This document shows positions 8,501-16,721 of a stretch of 64,000 nt of DNA, piece by piece (the first letter of the stretch is position 1; each line of letters starts with the position of its first letter). Position numbers and translations under genes: made by a program. The notes beneath the pieces were generated by a model. The model was given only the letters and a program-made list of their open reading frames with translations, ran no database searches and had not been told where the DNA came from. This DNA comes from Myxococcales bacterium (GTDB taxonomy: Bacteria > Myxococcota_A > Polyangia > Haliangiales > Haliangiaceae): the NCBI GenBank assembly GCA_016707895.1, contig JADJGV010000010.1:248001-312000 (forward strand), in the 5' to 3' direction.

Positions 8501-11500
8501 CGCCGACGGGTCGACGATCAGGACGTGCAGCTGCGCGGCGTCACCGAGCGCGGCGGCCGCGACCACCACCTCGCCGGCGGCGTCGGGCGCCAGGTTGGCC
8601 AGCACCCGCGCCGGCGCCGCCAGGAAGTCGTAGGTGGCGAACGCCGGATCGTCGCTGCCGCCGCCGCCGCCGCCGCCGCGCTCGCGCGCCATCGCACCGC
8701 CGTAGCCCGCCGCGGCCATCGCTGGCGCCGGGGCCGGCGGGGGGAACGGCGCGCCCGCGCGCGCGTGCTGGGTCGCGGTCGACGTCGTGCGCAGCGCCCA
8801 CGGGTTGAGCAGCAGCGACGGCTTGTCGAGCAGCACGCCGGGGCGGCGCGGCAGCCGCTGGCGATCGAGCACGTAGCGGTACTCGTCGCCGATGTCGCGG
8901 CCCGAGAGGTAGCTCGCGCGCCCGAGCCGACCGCGCTGGCCGCCGGGCTCGCGCACGGGGGCGGGCAGCCGCGGATCCTCGACCGGCGCCGGCGCCAGCG
9001 GCGACGCGACCACGTGGACCCGGGTCGCCGCCGAGCCGCCGCGCACGCTGACCCGCAGCCCGCCGTCGGGGGTGAGCGCCACCGCCGCGGTGGTCGGCGG
9101 CCGCGGCGTCAGCTCGATCAGCCCGTCGGGCAACGGCGCCCAGCCGCGCACCGGCACGATCGCCGCCGGCATCACGACCACGCGGTAGGCGGCGTCGCCG
9201 ACCTGCGCCTGGTACTCGCCCGGCCGCAGCCGCGCGAGCCGCAGCGCGCCCGGCTCGGCCTCGACGTCAGCGGCGACGTCGCGCAGCGGGGCGCCGCCGC
9301 GCCGCTCGATCACCTGCCACGCCAGCGGCCGCGGCGCCGCGCCGGTGCGATCGGTCGGCGCCGGCAGCACCACCGGCTCGCCCTCGCGCACCACCTGCGT
9401 GCGCGCGACCACCGGGGCCAGCTCGTCGAACGCGAAGCGCTGGGTCTGGTCGCCGCTGGTCGCGGTGAAGCCGGTGACACCCGGCAGCGCGCCCAGCCGC
9501 AGCTCGCCGCGCTCGTCGGTGGCCAGCGTCACCTCGATCGGCCAGGTCACGGCGCGCGCCGTCAGCGCCAGCGCCACCGCGCGCCCGGGCCGCGGCTCGC
9601 CCGACTTGCCGTAGACGCCGAGGCGCAGCCCGTCGGGCGCGGGGCGCAGGTACATCGCCGCGGTGGCGTCTCCGTCGTGCATCGTGCCGATCGCGAACGT
9701 GCGATCGGCGCGCAGGTCGATCGTGCGCTGCTCCGACACCACGCGCACCCGGCCGCCGATCGCCAGCCCGACCTGGCGCGCGTCGATCGGCACCGCGACC
9801 TCGACCTCGGCGTCGGCGTCGTCGGCCAGCGGCAGCGGCTGGCGGTGGGTCGCGGTCACCGCCTTGCGGTCGATCGTCGTGATCTCGAGGAACGCGTCCT
9901 CGAGCAGCGCCCGCGGCACCGGCACGCCGCCCAGCCGCAGCGACACGCGCGCCACCGCGGCCGCGACCTCGCCGGCCACCAGGCCCTGGCGATCGAGCAG
10001 CCAGGCCACGCCGAGCTCGTAGCTCTCGCCGCGCAGCTCGACGGTCGTGGCCACCGCGACGTCGCCGTCGACCACGAGCGCCGCCGTCGGCCCGGGCCGC
10101 GTCGAGAACGGCAGCGCGATCGCGCCGTCGGCGCCGGCGCGGAACTCGCGCCCGCCGAGCCACAGGCTGGCGCCGGGGCACGCCTGGCCGCGCTCGTCGA
10201 CGACGTCGATCGCCAGCCCGGCCGCGGTGGGCCGGCCGGCCAGGCGCAGGTCGCCCTTGCGGATCAGCGCGCGGCTGGCGCGGCCGCCGCCGATCAGCTC
10301 GATGACGTAGGTGCCGGGGCGCGCGCACGCCGGCAGCGGCAGCCGCAGCACCTGCCGCACCATCGGCGGCGCCGCCAGCTCGCGCACCTCCTCCCAGCCC
10401 GCGGTCATGCCGTCGAGATCGATCGCCAGGTCGACGTCGGCGCCGCGGGCGGCGAACCACGCCGCGGTGTTGATGCGGAACACCCGCACCCGCAGCGTCG
10501 GCACGTGCTTGACCGCCACCGCGAGGCTGACCTCGGCGTCGCGCGCCCAACGCGCCGGGTTGACCGGCAATAGCTCGAGCTCGACCCGCTCGCGCAGCGC
10601 GGCCACCGCGTCGGCGCCGAGCTGGCCGGCCCAGCGCGGGTCGTCGGCGCCGGCCAGCAGCCGCACCTCGGCCCGCACCTGCGTGAGCCACACGCCGTCG
10701 AGCACCTCGGCCAGCTCGGCGCCGTCGTCGTCGGCCAGCACCGCCTCGACGCAGCGGCGCACGACGTCGGAGTCGTCGCCGATCGGCGGCAGCGCCACCG
10801 CCGCGGCCAGCCCCTGCTCGACCGCGATCAGCCCGTCCTTCTCGAAGCGCGCGCGCACCGCGCGGCTGGCGCCGGCGCCGGACCGCGGCAGCGCGAGGTA
10901 CGCCACCAGGCGCGCGCGATCGAACGCGCCGAGCCGCACGTCGCACGCGAGGCGGTGATACGCGATCAGCGCCTGCAGCGGCGCGAACGCGCGCGGCAGC
11001 CCCGCGACCTGCGCCGCGAGGTCGTCGAGGTAGGCGACCCGCGCGCCGAGGTCGTCGACCCAGTCGACGTGCTCGGGCGGCCGCCGGCGGGTCAGCTTCG
11101 CCGCGACGAAGTTGGGATCGATGCGCAGCGCCGGGCGCAGGCGCTCGAGCAGCGTCAGGTCGGCGGCGGTCAGCTGGCCGTGGACCGCCAGCGAGCCGAA
11201 CCCGCGCGACGAGGTCTCCGCGAGGTCGGCGGCGACCGCCTCGACCAGGCCCGGCGCGCCGACGCGATCGATGCGCTCGAGGTACTGCCGGCGGCGGGCC
11301 GCGTCGAGGCCGGCGGGCGCGAGCCCGCGGACGCCGTGGCCGGTCAGCTCGGCAAGCCCGCGTCCGCGCTCGAGGGCGCGCGCGATCAGCGTCGGCTCGT
11401 CGAGCAGCCCCGGATCCAGCGCGCTCGGGTAGCGGTCCGCGGCCAGCGCCGCGTCGGGCTGGTGGTGGAACGACGCGCCGAGCTCGTCGGCGAGCGCCGC

Positions 11501-11758
11501 GCCGTACGCCGCGAGGTCCTGGCCGGCGCGCAGCAGCCGCTGTCGCAGCGCCAGCCGCTGGTGGCGCGCGGTGGCGCCGTGGCGGTCGCGCCAGGTCGCG
11601 AGCAGCGCGTCGACCTCGTCGAGCGCGCCGCGGTGCTGCAGGTCGATCGCGCGCCAGTAGTCGTGATCCTCGCTGCCCGGCACCAGCCGGGCCAACGCCG
11701 CGGCGCGATCATCGGAGAGGGCCAGCGCTTCGAGCTGCTCGATGTCCATCGCCGCCAT
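5579..11758 (-). CDS. Giant 2059-aa protein of unknown function with macroglobulin-like beta regions
   Basis: One uninterrupted frame encodes 2059 residues. No signal peptide, lipobox or membrane helix is visible, so it may be cytoplasmic. The first ~430 residues are Ala/Leu/Arg-rich and helical. Residues roughly 430-960 have a beta-rich texture with repeated short domains that recall MG/Ig-like domains of bacterial alpha-2-macroglobulins (including GVYGKSGEPRPGRAVALAL, where an MG2-like 'DRxxYRPGE' segment would sit). A Gly-rich linker (RERGGGGGGGS, about 1023-1033) follows, then a charged segment near 1330 and a C-terminal ~300-residue helical part. The last part contains KDGYTDVCGRFDYATLSTDD (about 2008-2027), which I have seen as a conserved ending of large uncharacterised bacterial proteins. 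No thioester motif was found. Function unknown; monocistronic. Confidence 0.7.
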   Translation of the reverse strand: MAAMDIEQLEALALSDDRAAALARLVPGSEDHDYWRAIDLQHRGALDEVDALLATWRDRHGATARHQRLALRQRLLRAGQDLAAYGAALADELGASFHHQPDAALAADRYPSALDPGLLDEPTLIARALERGRGLAELTGHGVRGLAPAGLDAARRRQYLERIDRVGAPGLVEAVAADLAETSSRGFGSLAVHGQLTAADLTLLERLRPALRIDPNFVAAKLTRRRPPEHVDWVDDLGARVAYLDDLAAQVAGLPRAFAPLQALIAYHRLACDVRLGAFDRARLVAYLALPRSGAGASRAVRARFEKDGLIAVEQGLAAAVALPPIGDDSDVVRRCVEAVLADDDGAELAEVLDGVWLTQVRAEVRLLAGADDPRWAGQLGADAVAALRERVELELLPVNPARWARDAEVSLAVAVKHVPTLRVRVFRINTAAWFAARGADVDLAIDLDGMTAGWEEVRELAAPPMVRQVLRLPLPACARPGTYVIELIGGGRASRALIRKGDLRLAGRPTAAGLAIDVVDERGQACPGASLWLGGREFRAGADGAIALPFSTRPGPTAALVVDGDVAVATTVELRGESYELGVAWLLDRQGLVAGEVAAAVARVSLRLGGVPVPRALLEDAFLEITTIDRKAVTATHRQPLPLADDADAEVEVAVPIDARQVGLAIGGRVRVVSEQRTIDLRADRTFAIGTMHDGDATAAMYLRPAPDGLRLGVYGKSGEPRPGRAVALALTARAVTWPIEVTLATDERGELRLGALPGVTGFTATSGDQTQRFAFDELAPVVARTQVVREGEPVVLPAPTDRTGAAPRPLAWQVIERRGGAPLRDVAADVEAEPGALRLARLRPGEYQAQVGDAAYRVVVMPAAIVPVRGWAPLPDGLIELTPRPPTTAAVALTPDGGLRVSVRGGSAATRVHVVASPLAPAPVEDPRLPAPVREPGGQRGRLGRASYLSGRDIGDEYRYVLDRQRLPRRPGVLLDKPSLLLNPWALRTTSTATQHARAGAPFPPPAPAPAMAAAGYGGAMARERGGGGGGGSDDPAFATYDFLAAPARVLANLAPDAAGEVVVAAAALGDAAQLHVLIVDPSATTAHRLVRATSPLAVRDRRLPAPLPLDRHVREDRRLAAVPAAATIAVVDRATSRVELVDTVDKLYRALCALSGDATLASWDFLPRWASLPEAERRALYSRHACHELALFIHGKDRAWFDRALKPYLAAKLHPTFVDHWLIDADLTPYLAPHRLARLNALELALLARRHPEVGPVLHRRLADAVELIAPDPGADDRLVDTIVAGGALGGDGFGEAMAMAAADEPAPQELARGIAMAGPASSTAPPKAKKAASRRRSAEVADEADDLKGDMMMMREEQAPMYRAADRTQEWAEHNWWQRRIDAIGPDLIGAARLWRDLAAHRDGPFLSPHVVDAATSLPAAMAALAFLELPFAAQPHAVVAAGAGATVTAGSHAIAAVVEVATVAGPPNQQVLIGQSYFRADDRYTWEGAEQVEKYVTGELVAGVVYACQIVVTNPTSRSQALAVLHQIPAGAIAVGGAIATATTRCRLDPYESTTIEYRFYFPAPGRFDHYGAQVTRAADAAALLLAAIPPRALDVVAVPTTVDPTSWPHLAQHGSLDDVCAYLAGQNLGRVDLAAIAWRCHDRAAFARIVDTLAARRVYDDTLWSYALHHRDRARTAEWLAARGADLGDLGPVFASPLVTWEPVERGAYQHLEYAPLINARAHRLGDRRTILNDGLAAQWQAFVEQLAHRPRPRAEDYLAAAHYLFAMDRPDEAIAWLARVDADAPAAALQRDYLRAYAAVVGGELATARAALAPHRDHPVDRWRTRFGALAELVAEAEGGAAPTAALDADHREQVLAAAARATPTLAVRVDGEHVVIDHAGVERAEVRLYRVDLELLFSRQPFFGADASRFGFIEAGRVEALALPATGPTRWPLPDDLRRHALVVEAVGAGARASATHFAHQLAIAVTAPYGRVQVRHAGTGAARVAAYVKCYARLRGGAVQFYKDGYTDVCGRFDYATLSTDDLDRVERFALLVVDDQAGAAVVEAAPPPR

Positions 11759-11859
11759 CGTATCGCCGCGCTTCCGGATGGTCGGGCCGGGCGCACCGCA
11801 AGATCGGGAGTGGCGGCGTTTTCGGCCGCGGCCTCGACGCTGCGTAGTACCGTCGGGCC

Positions 11860-12582
11860 GTGCCCCGCCCGCTCGCCGTGCTCGCGGCCATCGCCGCGTT
11901 GACCCTCGTGGTCGACGACGCCGAGGCGCGCAAGCGCAAGCGCGCGCCGACCCACGCCAAGCGCCACAAGCGCGCGCGGCCCCACCGCCCCAACATGCCC
12001 GACGGCTGGGCCTGGCCGCCGACCCGCGAGATGCGCGCGGCCGGCAAGGCGTGCACCGACGAGCTCGGCCGCCGCGGCGTCGCGTGGAAGCCGGCCAAGG
12101 CCGAGCGCAAGATCACCACGCCGATCACGGTGCCGGCGATGGTGTTCGGCGGCGTCAAGCTGGTGCCGACCTTCCGCAAGCCGCCGTTCGTGATGGACTG
12201 CCAGCTGGCGCGGGCGCTGACGATCCACGGCGAGGCGCTGTACGCCCGCGGCGTCCGCGAGCTGCACTTCTCGCGCATCTACGGCTACACCCAGGTGCGC
12301 ACCCGCGGCCGCACGCTCAGCGCGCTGTCGCGCCACGCGCTCGGGCTGGCGGTCGACATCCGCGCGGTGGTCGACGACACCGGCCACAAGGGCGTCGTGC
12401 TCGACGACTACCTCGCCGGCGACGCGGCGCTGGCCACGGTCGAGACCTACCTCAACGACTCGGGCGGGTTCCGCATGGTGCTGACGCCGCGCAACGATCC
12501 CAAGAGCCACTACGATCACTTCCACGTCGAGGCCCGCGCCGACTACCGCGCGCCGCCGCCGTCGGGCAAGCCGCGGTCGTGA
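11860..12582 (+). CDS. Secreted extensin-like (Extensin_C) family protein
   Basis: The 240-aa protein starts at a GTG. It has an N-terminal hydrophobic signal (cleavage plausible after AEA, residue 23) and a Lys/Arg/His-rich linker. The domain from about residue 50 resembles the Extensin_C family, which shares the fold of M15/VanX-like D-Ala-D-Ala peptidases. His159 in SRHALGLAVDI, Asp166, and His220/His222 in YDHFHVE fit the zinc-site pattern; Cys65 and Cys114 (VMDCQLARAL) fit the family's disulfide. A periplasmic cell-wall role is inferred. Its TGA overlaps the GTG of the next gene (GTGA), so the two are coupled. Confidence 0.75.
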   Translation: MPRPLAVLAAIAALTLVVDDAEARKRKRAPTHAKRHKRARPHRPNMPDGWAWPPTREMRAAGKACTDELGRRGVAWKPAKAERKITTPITVPAMVFGGVKLVPTFRKPPFVMDCQLARALTIHGEALYARGVRELHFSRIYGYTQVRTRGRTLSALSRHALGLAVDIRAVVDDTGHKGVVLDDYLAGDAALATVETYLNDSGGFRMVLTPRNDPKSHYDHFHVEARADYRAPPPSGKPRS

Positions 12583-13490
12583 GGGCGCTCGCCGCGCTGG
12601 CGCTCGCCGCGCTGGCGCTGGCCGCCGCGGCCTGCGCCGACGACGCGCCCGCCGACGGCCCCGACGCCGCCGCCACCTGTCGCGCGCCGACCGCCGCGCC
12701 ACCCTGGCTCGACGCCTACCTCGCCACGACGATCGCGCGGCTCAGCGGCGCGGCCGACGTCGCGCCCGGCCTGCGCCTGGCCGATCGCGCGACGGTCGAG
12801 CGGCGCGCCGCCGCGCGGCGGTTCGCGCTCGACGAGCTGGCCGCGGCCGGCGTCGCCGCCGCGCTCGACGACTACGGCACCGGCGCCAACGTCACCGCCG
12901 AGCTGCCGGCCACCAGCGGCGCCGGCGGCCCGCTGGTGCTGGTGGGCGCGCACCTCGACTCGGTCGCCGGCAGCCCGGGCGCCGACGACAACGCCAGCGG
13001 CGCCGCGGCGGTGCTGGCCGCCGCGCGGATGCTGGCCGAGGTGGCGTGCCGCGATCGCCCGGTGCGGTTCGTGCTGTTCGATCAGGAGGAGGTCGGGCTG
13101 ATCGGCTCGACCTACCTCGCCGGCGCGCTCCGCCAGGCCGGCGCCGCGGTGGCGGCGGTGCACACCGTCGATCAGATCGGCTGGGACGCCGACGGCGATC
13201 GCCGGTTCGAGATCGAGCAGCCGACCGCCGCGCTCTTCGCCGAGTACCAGGCCGCGGCGGCGACGCTCGGCGTCGCGGTCACGTCGACCGCGGGCGGCCG
13301 CACCGATCACCAGGCGTTCCGCGAGGCCGGCTTCGCGGCGGTCGGCGTCAGCGAGGAGTTCACCGGCGGCGACACCACGCCGCACTACCACGCCGCCACC
13401 GACACCGCGGCCACGCTGCACCTGCCGTTCGTCGCGCTCGGCGCCCGGCTGGTGGCGCTGGTGATCGCGCGCGAGGTCGGCGCGCCGTAG
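12579..13490 (+). CDS. M28-family zinc aminopeptidase, lipoprotein
   Basis: The 303-aa protein starts with GTG overlapping the previous stop. A short hydrophobic signal ends in a lipobox-like LAAAAC (Cys19). The M28 domain shows every zinc/catalytic residue: His125 (GAHLDS), Asp137 (GADDNASG), Glu170/Glu171 (FDQEEVG), Asp198 (HTVDQIG) and His271 (PHYHAATDT). It is therefore expected to be an active exopeptidase exposed outside the cytoplasm. Coupling with the extensin-like gene suggests joint action on cell-wall or peptide substrates, but that is inference. It ends 9 bp from the convergent multicopper oxidase gene. Confidence 0.88.
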   Translation: MRALAALALAALALAAAACADDAPADGPDAAATCRAPTAAPPWLDAYLATTIARLSGAADVAPGLRLADRATVERRAAARRFALDELAAAGVAAALDDYGTGANVTAELPATSGAGGPLVLVGAHLDSVAGSPGADDNASGAAAVLAAARMLAEVACRDRPVRFVLFDQEEVGLIGSTYLAGALRQAGAAVAAVHTVDQIGWDADGDRRFEIEQPTAALFAEYQAAAATLGVAVTSTAGGRTDHQAFREAGFAAVGVSEEFTGGDTTPHYHAATDTAATLHLPFVALGARLVALVIAREVGAP

Positions 13491-13499
13491 CGTCGGCGC

Positions 13500-14837
13500 C
13501 TACCCGTCGATGCCGTCGCCGGCCAGCTCGGCGGCGCTGGCCGCCCGCGGCACGGTGCCCGCGGGGTGCGCGTACCAGCCGGGGTCGGCCTCGCCGGTGA
13601 GCCCGTCGCGCACCTTCACCATCGTGAACATGCCGCCCATGTCGATCGCGCCGTATTGCCCCTTGCCGCCGCGCATCGAGATCGCGTTGTCGGGCAGGTC
13701 CATCTGCATCATGTCGGCCATGCCGGTCGTGCCCATCGTCATGTAGCCGGGCGCCAGCTTGCGGATCCGCCCGTCGACGCCGCGCACGTCGGCGCCCAGC
13801 CAGTTGGGCACGTCGTGGCCCATCTGGTTCATCGCGTGGTGGGTCATGTGGCAGTGCAGCGGCCAGTCGCCCGGCTGATCGGCGACGAACTCGATCACCC
13901 GCACCGCGCCGACTGGCACCCACACCGTGGTCTCGGGCCAGCGCGCGCCCGGCGGCACCTGCCCGCCGTCGGTCTCGACCACGGTGAAGCGGTGACCGTG
14001 CAGATGGATCGGGTGACCGTCCATCGGCCCCAGGTTGCCGATGCGGATCCGCACCAGATCGCCGGTCGCGGCGGTGAGCGGCGTGGTGGCCGGGAACGCC
14101 TTGCCGTTCCACGCCAGCTGGTTGAAGTCGCTCATCGCCAGCGGATCGGGCCGGCGCGCGCCCGGGACGATCTTCCACTCGTGGGCCATCAGCACGAAGT
14201 CGCGCACCCGCCGCGCGCTGGTCGGGCGCCGCTTCGGGTGCACGACGATCATGCCGACCATGCCCAGCGCGATCTGGGTCATCTCGTCGACGTGCGGGTG
14301 GTACATGAACGTGCCGGCGTGGGGCAGCACGAACTCGTAGCGCCAGGTCGCGCCGGGCGGGATCGTCGGCTGGGTCAGCCCGGCGACGCCGTCCATGCCG
14401 TTGGGCACCACCACGCCGTGCCAGTGCACGGTGGTCGCCTCGGGCAGCTTGTTGGTGACGTAGATGCGCACGCGCTCACCCTCGGTGGCCTCGATCACCG
14501 GGCCCGGCGTGCCGCCGTTGTAGCCCCAGGTGTCGATCACCAGGCCGGGCGCGACCTCGTGGCGGATCGGCTCGGCGATCAGGTGGAACACGCGGGCGCC
14601 GCCGACCTTGCGCCCGGTGAGGACGCGGCCGTCGGGCACGATCAACGCGCTGCCGGTGGCGGACGCGGGTGGCGTCGCCAGCGCGGGTGGCGGGGGCGCG
14701 GGCGGCGGGGGCGCGGGCGGCGGGGGCGCGGGCGGCGGGGGCGCGGGCGCCAGGGATGGCTGGGCGACGGCGCGGCGCGCGATCGCGGTGGCGACGCCAG
14801 CCGCGAGGGACGTGGAGAGCAGATCTCGACGACGCAT
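13500..14837 (-). CDS. Tat-exported multicopper oxidase
   Basis: This 445-aa protein begins with a twin-arginine signal (MRRRDLLSTSLAAG) and a Pro/Ala-rich linker (residues 28-57). All copper motifs are present: HWH (138-140), HPH (180-182), HPIHLHGH (275-282) and HCHMTHHAMNQM (328-339). In the last, Cys329, His334 and Met339 supply the type 1 copper ligands. A Met-rich segment (Met366-379) recalls copper-responsive oxidases such as CueO/CopA. It is the last gene of a minus-strand operon after a TolC-like lipoprotein (10 bp apart) and a Cys-rich small protein. The set suggests copper tolerance in the envelope. Confidence 0.88.
   Translation of the reverse strand: MRRRDLLSTSLAAGVATAIARRAVAQPSLAPAPPPPAPPPPAPPPPAPPPPALATPPASATGSALIVPDGRVLTGRKVGGARVFHLIAEPIRHEVAPGLVIDTWGYNGGTPGPVIEATEGERVRIYVTNKLPEATTVHWHGVVVPNGMDGVAGLTQPTIPPGATWRYEFVLPHAGTFMYHPHVDEMTQIALGMVGMIVVHPKRRPTSARRVRDFVLMAHEWKIVPGARRPDPLAMSDFNQLAWNGKAFPATTPLTAATGDLVRIRIGNLGPMDGHPIHLHGHRFTVVETDGGQVPPGARWPETTVWVPVGAVRVIEFVADQPGDWPLHCHMTHHAMNQMGHDVPNWLGADVRGVDGRIRKLAPGYMTMGTTGMADMMQMDLPDNAISMRGGKGQYGAIDMGGMFTMVKVRDGLTGEADPGWYAHPAGTVPRAASAAELAGDGIDG
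14683..14742. repeat. 15-bp tandem repeat encoding the Pro-rich linker of the oxidase
   Basis: Four 15-bp units (GCGGGCGGCGGGGGC, the first with one change) run head to tail and encode PAPPP on the minus strand. Exact repeats of this kind change copy number easily, so linker length may vary among strains. Confidence 0.85.
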
Positions 14838-14847
14838 GGTGGCTCCG

Positions 14848-16200
14848 TCAGTGCGCGCCGGGCGCGCTGGTGCTGGTGGTGGTGAGGGACGCCGCGACGG
14901 GCGCGGTCGGCGCGAGGGTGACGCCGTGGCGCAGCGCCGCGACCACGACCTCGGCGCGGGCCAGGCGCAGCCGCGCCGCCAGCGCGGCCTGCTCGGCCAT
15001 CGCCTGATCGCGGCGCGCGGCCAGCAGCTCGAACGGGCTGGCGTTCATCGCGTTGTAGTGACGCACGGTCTCGGCGACGACGTGGCGGGTCAGCGGCACC
15101 ACCACGTCGGCGAGGTGGCGCGCCTCCTGGTACGCGGCGCGCGCCTCGGTCTGCGCCGCGCGCGCGGCGGCGCGCAGCTCGAGCTCGACCGCGCCTTGCT
15201 GCGCGGTGGCGACCGCGGTCCGCGCGCGGGCCGCCGCGGCGTCGCCGGCGTCGCCCGACCACAGCGGGATGCCGACGCGCAGCGCCGGGCCCACGGTCCA
15301 GCCGTCGGCGCCGTGCTCGCCGACCGCGCCGAGCGCCAGGCCGGGCAGCCACGCCGCGATCGTGCGGGCGCGGGCGTCGCTGGCGGCGGCGCGGCGATCG
15401 GCGCCGGCGGCCACCAGCGCCAGGCTGCGCGCGACGGCGTCGGCCTCGAGGTCGTCGAGCGCGGGCGCCGCGGCCGGCAGCGGCGGCAGCTGATCGCCGA
15501 GCTGCCAGCCGGTGGCGTCGCCGCTGAGCCCGAGCGCGTCGTCGAGGGCGATCCGCGCCTGCGCCACCGCGACGTCGGCCCGGGTGAGCTCGACCCGCGC
15601 CAGCTCGCGCGCGCTGGCGGCGCGGGCGCGGGCCAGCTCGGTGGTGCCGCCCGAGGCGGCGATGCGCTCGGTCAGCTCGGCCGCGGCCGCGAGCGTGTCG
15701 AACGCGTCCTGGGCCAGCGCGCGCTGCGCCACTGCGGCCGCCGCGTCGAGCCAGGCCAGCTCGGCGCGCGCGGCCAGCAGCAGCAGCTCGCTCGCCGCCC
15801 GGGCCTGGGCCGCGGCCAGCTGCGCCTCGCCGGCGGCGCGCCGCGGGGCCGCGGTGATCAGCTCGACGACGTCGTGGACCACCGCGACGTCGACCGAGGG
15901 ATCGTCGCCGGTCAGGCGAGCCTCGAGCTCGACCTCGGTGTGGCCGAGGCCGCGGCGTCGGCCGAGCTCGCCGGCGGCGATGCCCAGCGCAGCGCGCGCC
16001 GCGGCGGCCCGCGGGTGGTGGGCGACGGCGATCACCACCGCGTCGGCGCGCGTGATGGGCCGCGCCAGCCGGATCGCCGAGTCGTCGCCGACGCCGACGC
16101 CGATGCGATCGTAGATCAGCCGGTGCACCGGCGCCTGGACGGCGCCGACGCTGGGCGCGCAGGCGGCCAGCGCCAGCGCGAGCACGGAGAGACGAGTCAT
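14848..16200 (-). CDS. TolC-family outer-membrane efflux lipoprotein
   Basis: The protein is 450 aa if started at the ATG at 16200, which gives a clean lipoprotein signal (MTRLSVLALALAAC). A start 16 codons upstream would bury that signal. The mature part is long Ala-rich amphipathic helices with two related halves, as in CusC/OprM-type efflux channels; the second half contains YQEARHLADVVVPL and HYNAMNASPFELLAAR. No periplasmic adaptor or RND pump gene is adjacent. The neighbours instead are a Cys-rich small protein and a multicopper oxidase, which points to metal export or detoxification. Confidence 0.82.
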   Translation of the reverse strand: MTRLSVLALALAACAPSVGAVQAPVHRLIYDRIGVGVGDDSAIRLARPITRADAVVIAVAHHPRAAAARAALGIAAGELGRRRGLGHTEVELEARLTGDDPSVDVAVVHDVVELITAAPRRAAGEAQLAAAQARAASELLLLAARAELAWLDAAAAVAQRALAQDAFDTLAAAAELTERIAASGGTTELARARAASARELARVELTRADVAVAQARIALDDALGLSGDATGWQLGDQLPPLPAAAPALDDLEADAVARSLALVAAGADRRAAASDARARTIAAWLPGLALGAVGEHGADGWTVGPALRVGIPLWSGDAGDAAAARARTAVATAQQGAVELELRAAARAAQTEARAAYQEARHLADVVVPLTRHVVAETVRHYNAMNASPFELLAARRDQAMAEQAALAARLRLARAEVVVAALRHGVTLAPTAPVAASLTTTSTSAPGAH

Positions 16201-16279
16201 GACAGCTCCACTGCGTGAGATCGTGTCGCGCCGACCACGGCGCACCAACCCGCCCCCGATCAGGTCGCCACCCGATCGG

Positions 16280-16666
16280 TCACAAGCGCAGCGCGCCGTG
16301 GCGCAGCCACGCCGGCGGGCCGATCGCCCGCACCTCGATCAGCGGCGCCGGCGCGACGACCCGCGCGCGCACCGGCGGCGCGACCGCGATCACCGCCGGC
16401 GGCGCCACCACCATCGGCATCGCCGCGATCACCGCCGGCGGCGCCGGGCGCGCCCCGGGCGCCGGCGCGTCGATCGTGCAGCAACGCGCGGTGATCGACG
16501 GCTGGGGCGCGGCCTCGTGGCGCGGACAGCACCGGCACGCGGCGCGCTCGCGCACCGGCCCGACGCTGGCGATCGCCCACCCGCGCTGGCCCAGCAGCAC
16601 CGCCACCAGCGTCGCCGTGGCGAGCACGAGGTGGGGCACACGGCCGAGGCGCATGCGCACGACCAT
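16280..16666 (-). CDS. Small membrane-anchored Cys-rich protein of a metal operon
   Basis: This 128-aa protein has one N-terminal hydrophobic segment (about residues 12-28) and then a CRCCPRHE motif and a second CC pair, followed by a Pro/Ala/Val-rich tail. The Cys/His cluster suggests metal binding on the outer face of the membrane. It is the first gene of the run leading to the TolC-like lipoprotein (79 bp on) and the multicopper oxidase. The start may be 16666 or 16654. I do not recognise a family. Confidence 0.55.
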   Translation of the reverse strand: MVVRMRLGRVPHLVLATATLVAVLLGQRGWAIASVGPVRERAACRCCPRHEAAPQPSITARCCTIDAPAPGARPAPPAVIAAMPMVVAPPAVIAVAPPVRARVVAPAPLIEVRAIGPPAWLRHGALRL

Positions 16667-16721
16667 GCGGCATGCCCCCGCGGCCGTCAACCTGCCACCG
16701 CCGGTGCTACCATCGTCGACG

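Noticed and set aside
5804..10573. Very long open frame on the plus strand opposite the giant gene
   Set aside because: In DNA this rich in G+C, stop codons are rare on the opposite strand of real genes. The product is an Arg/Gln/His/Asp-rich sequence without domains, whereas the minus strand shows normal protein texture.
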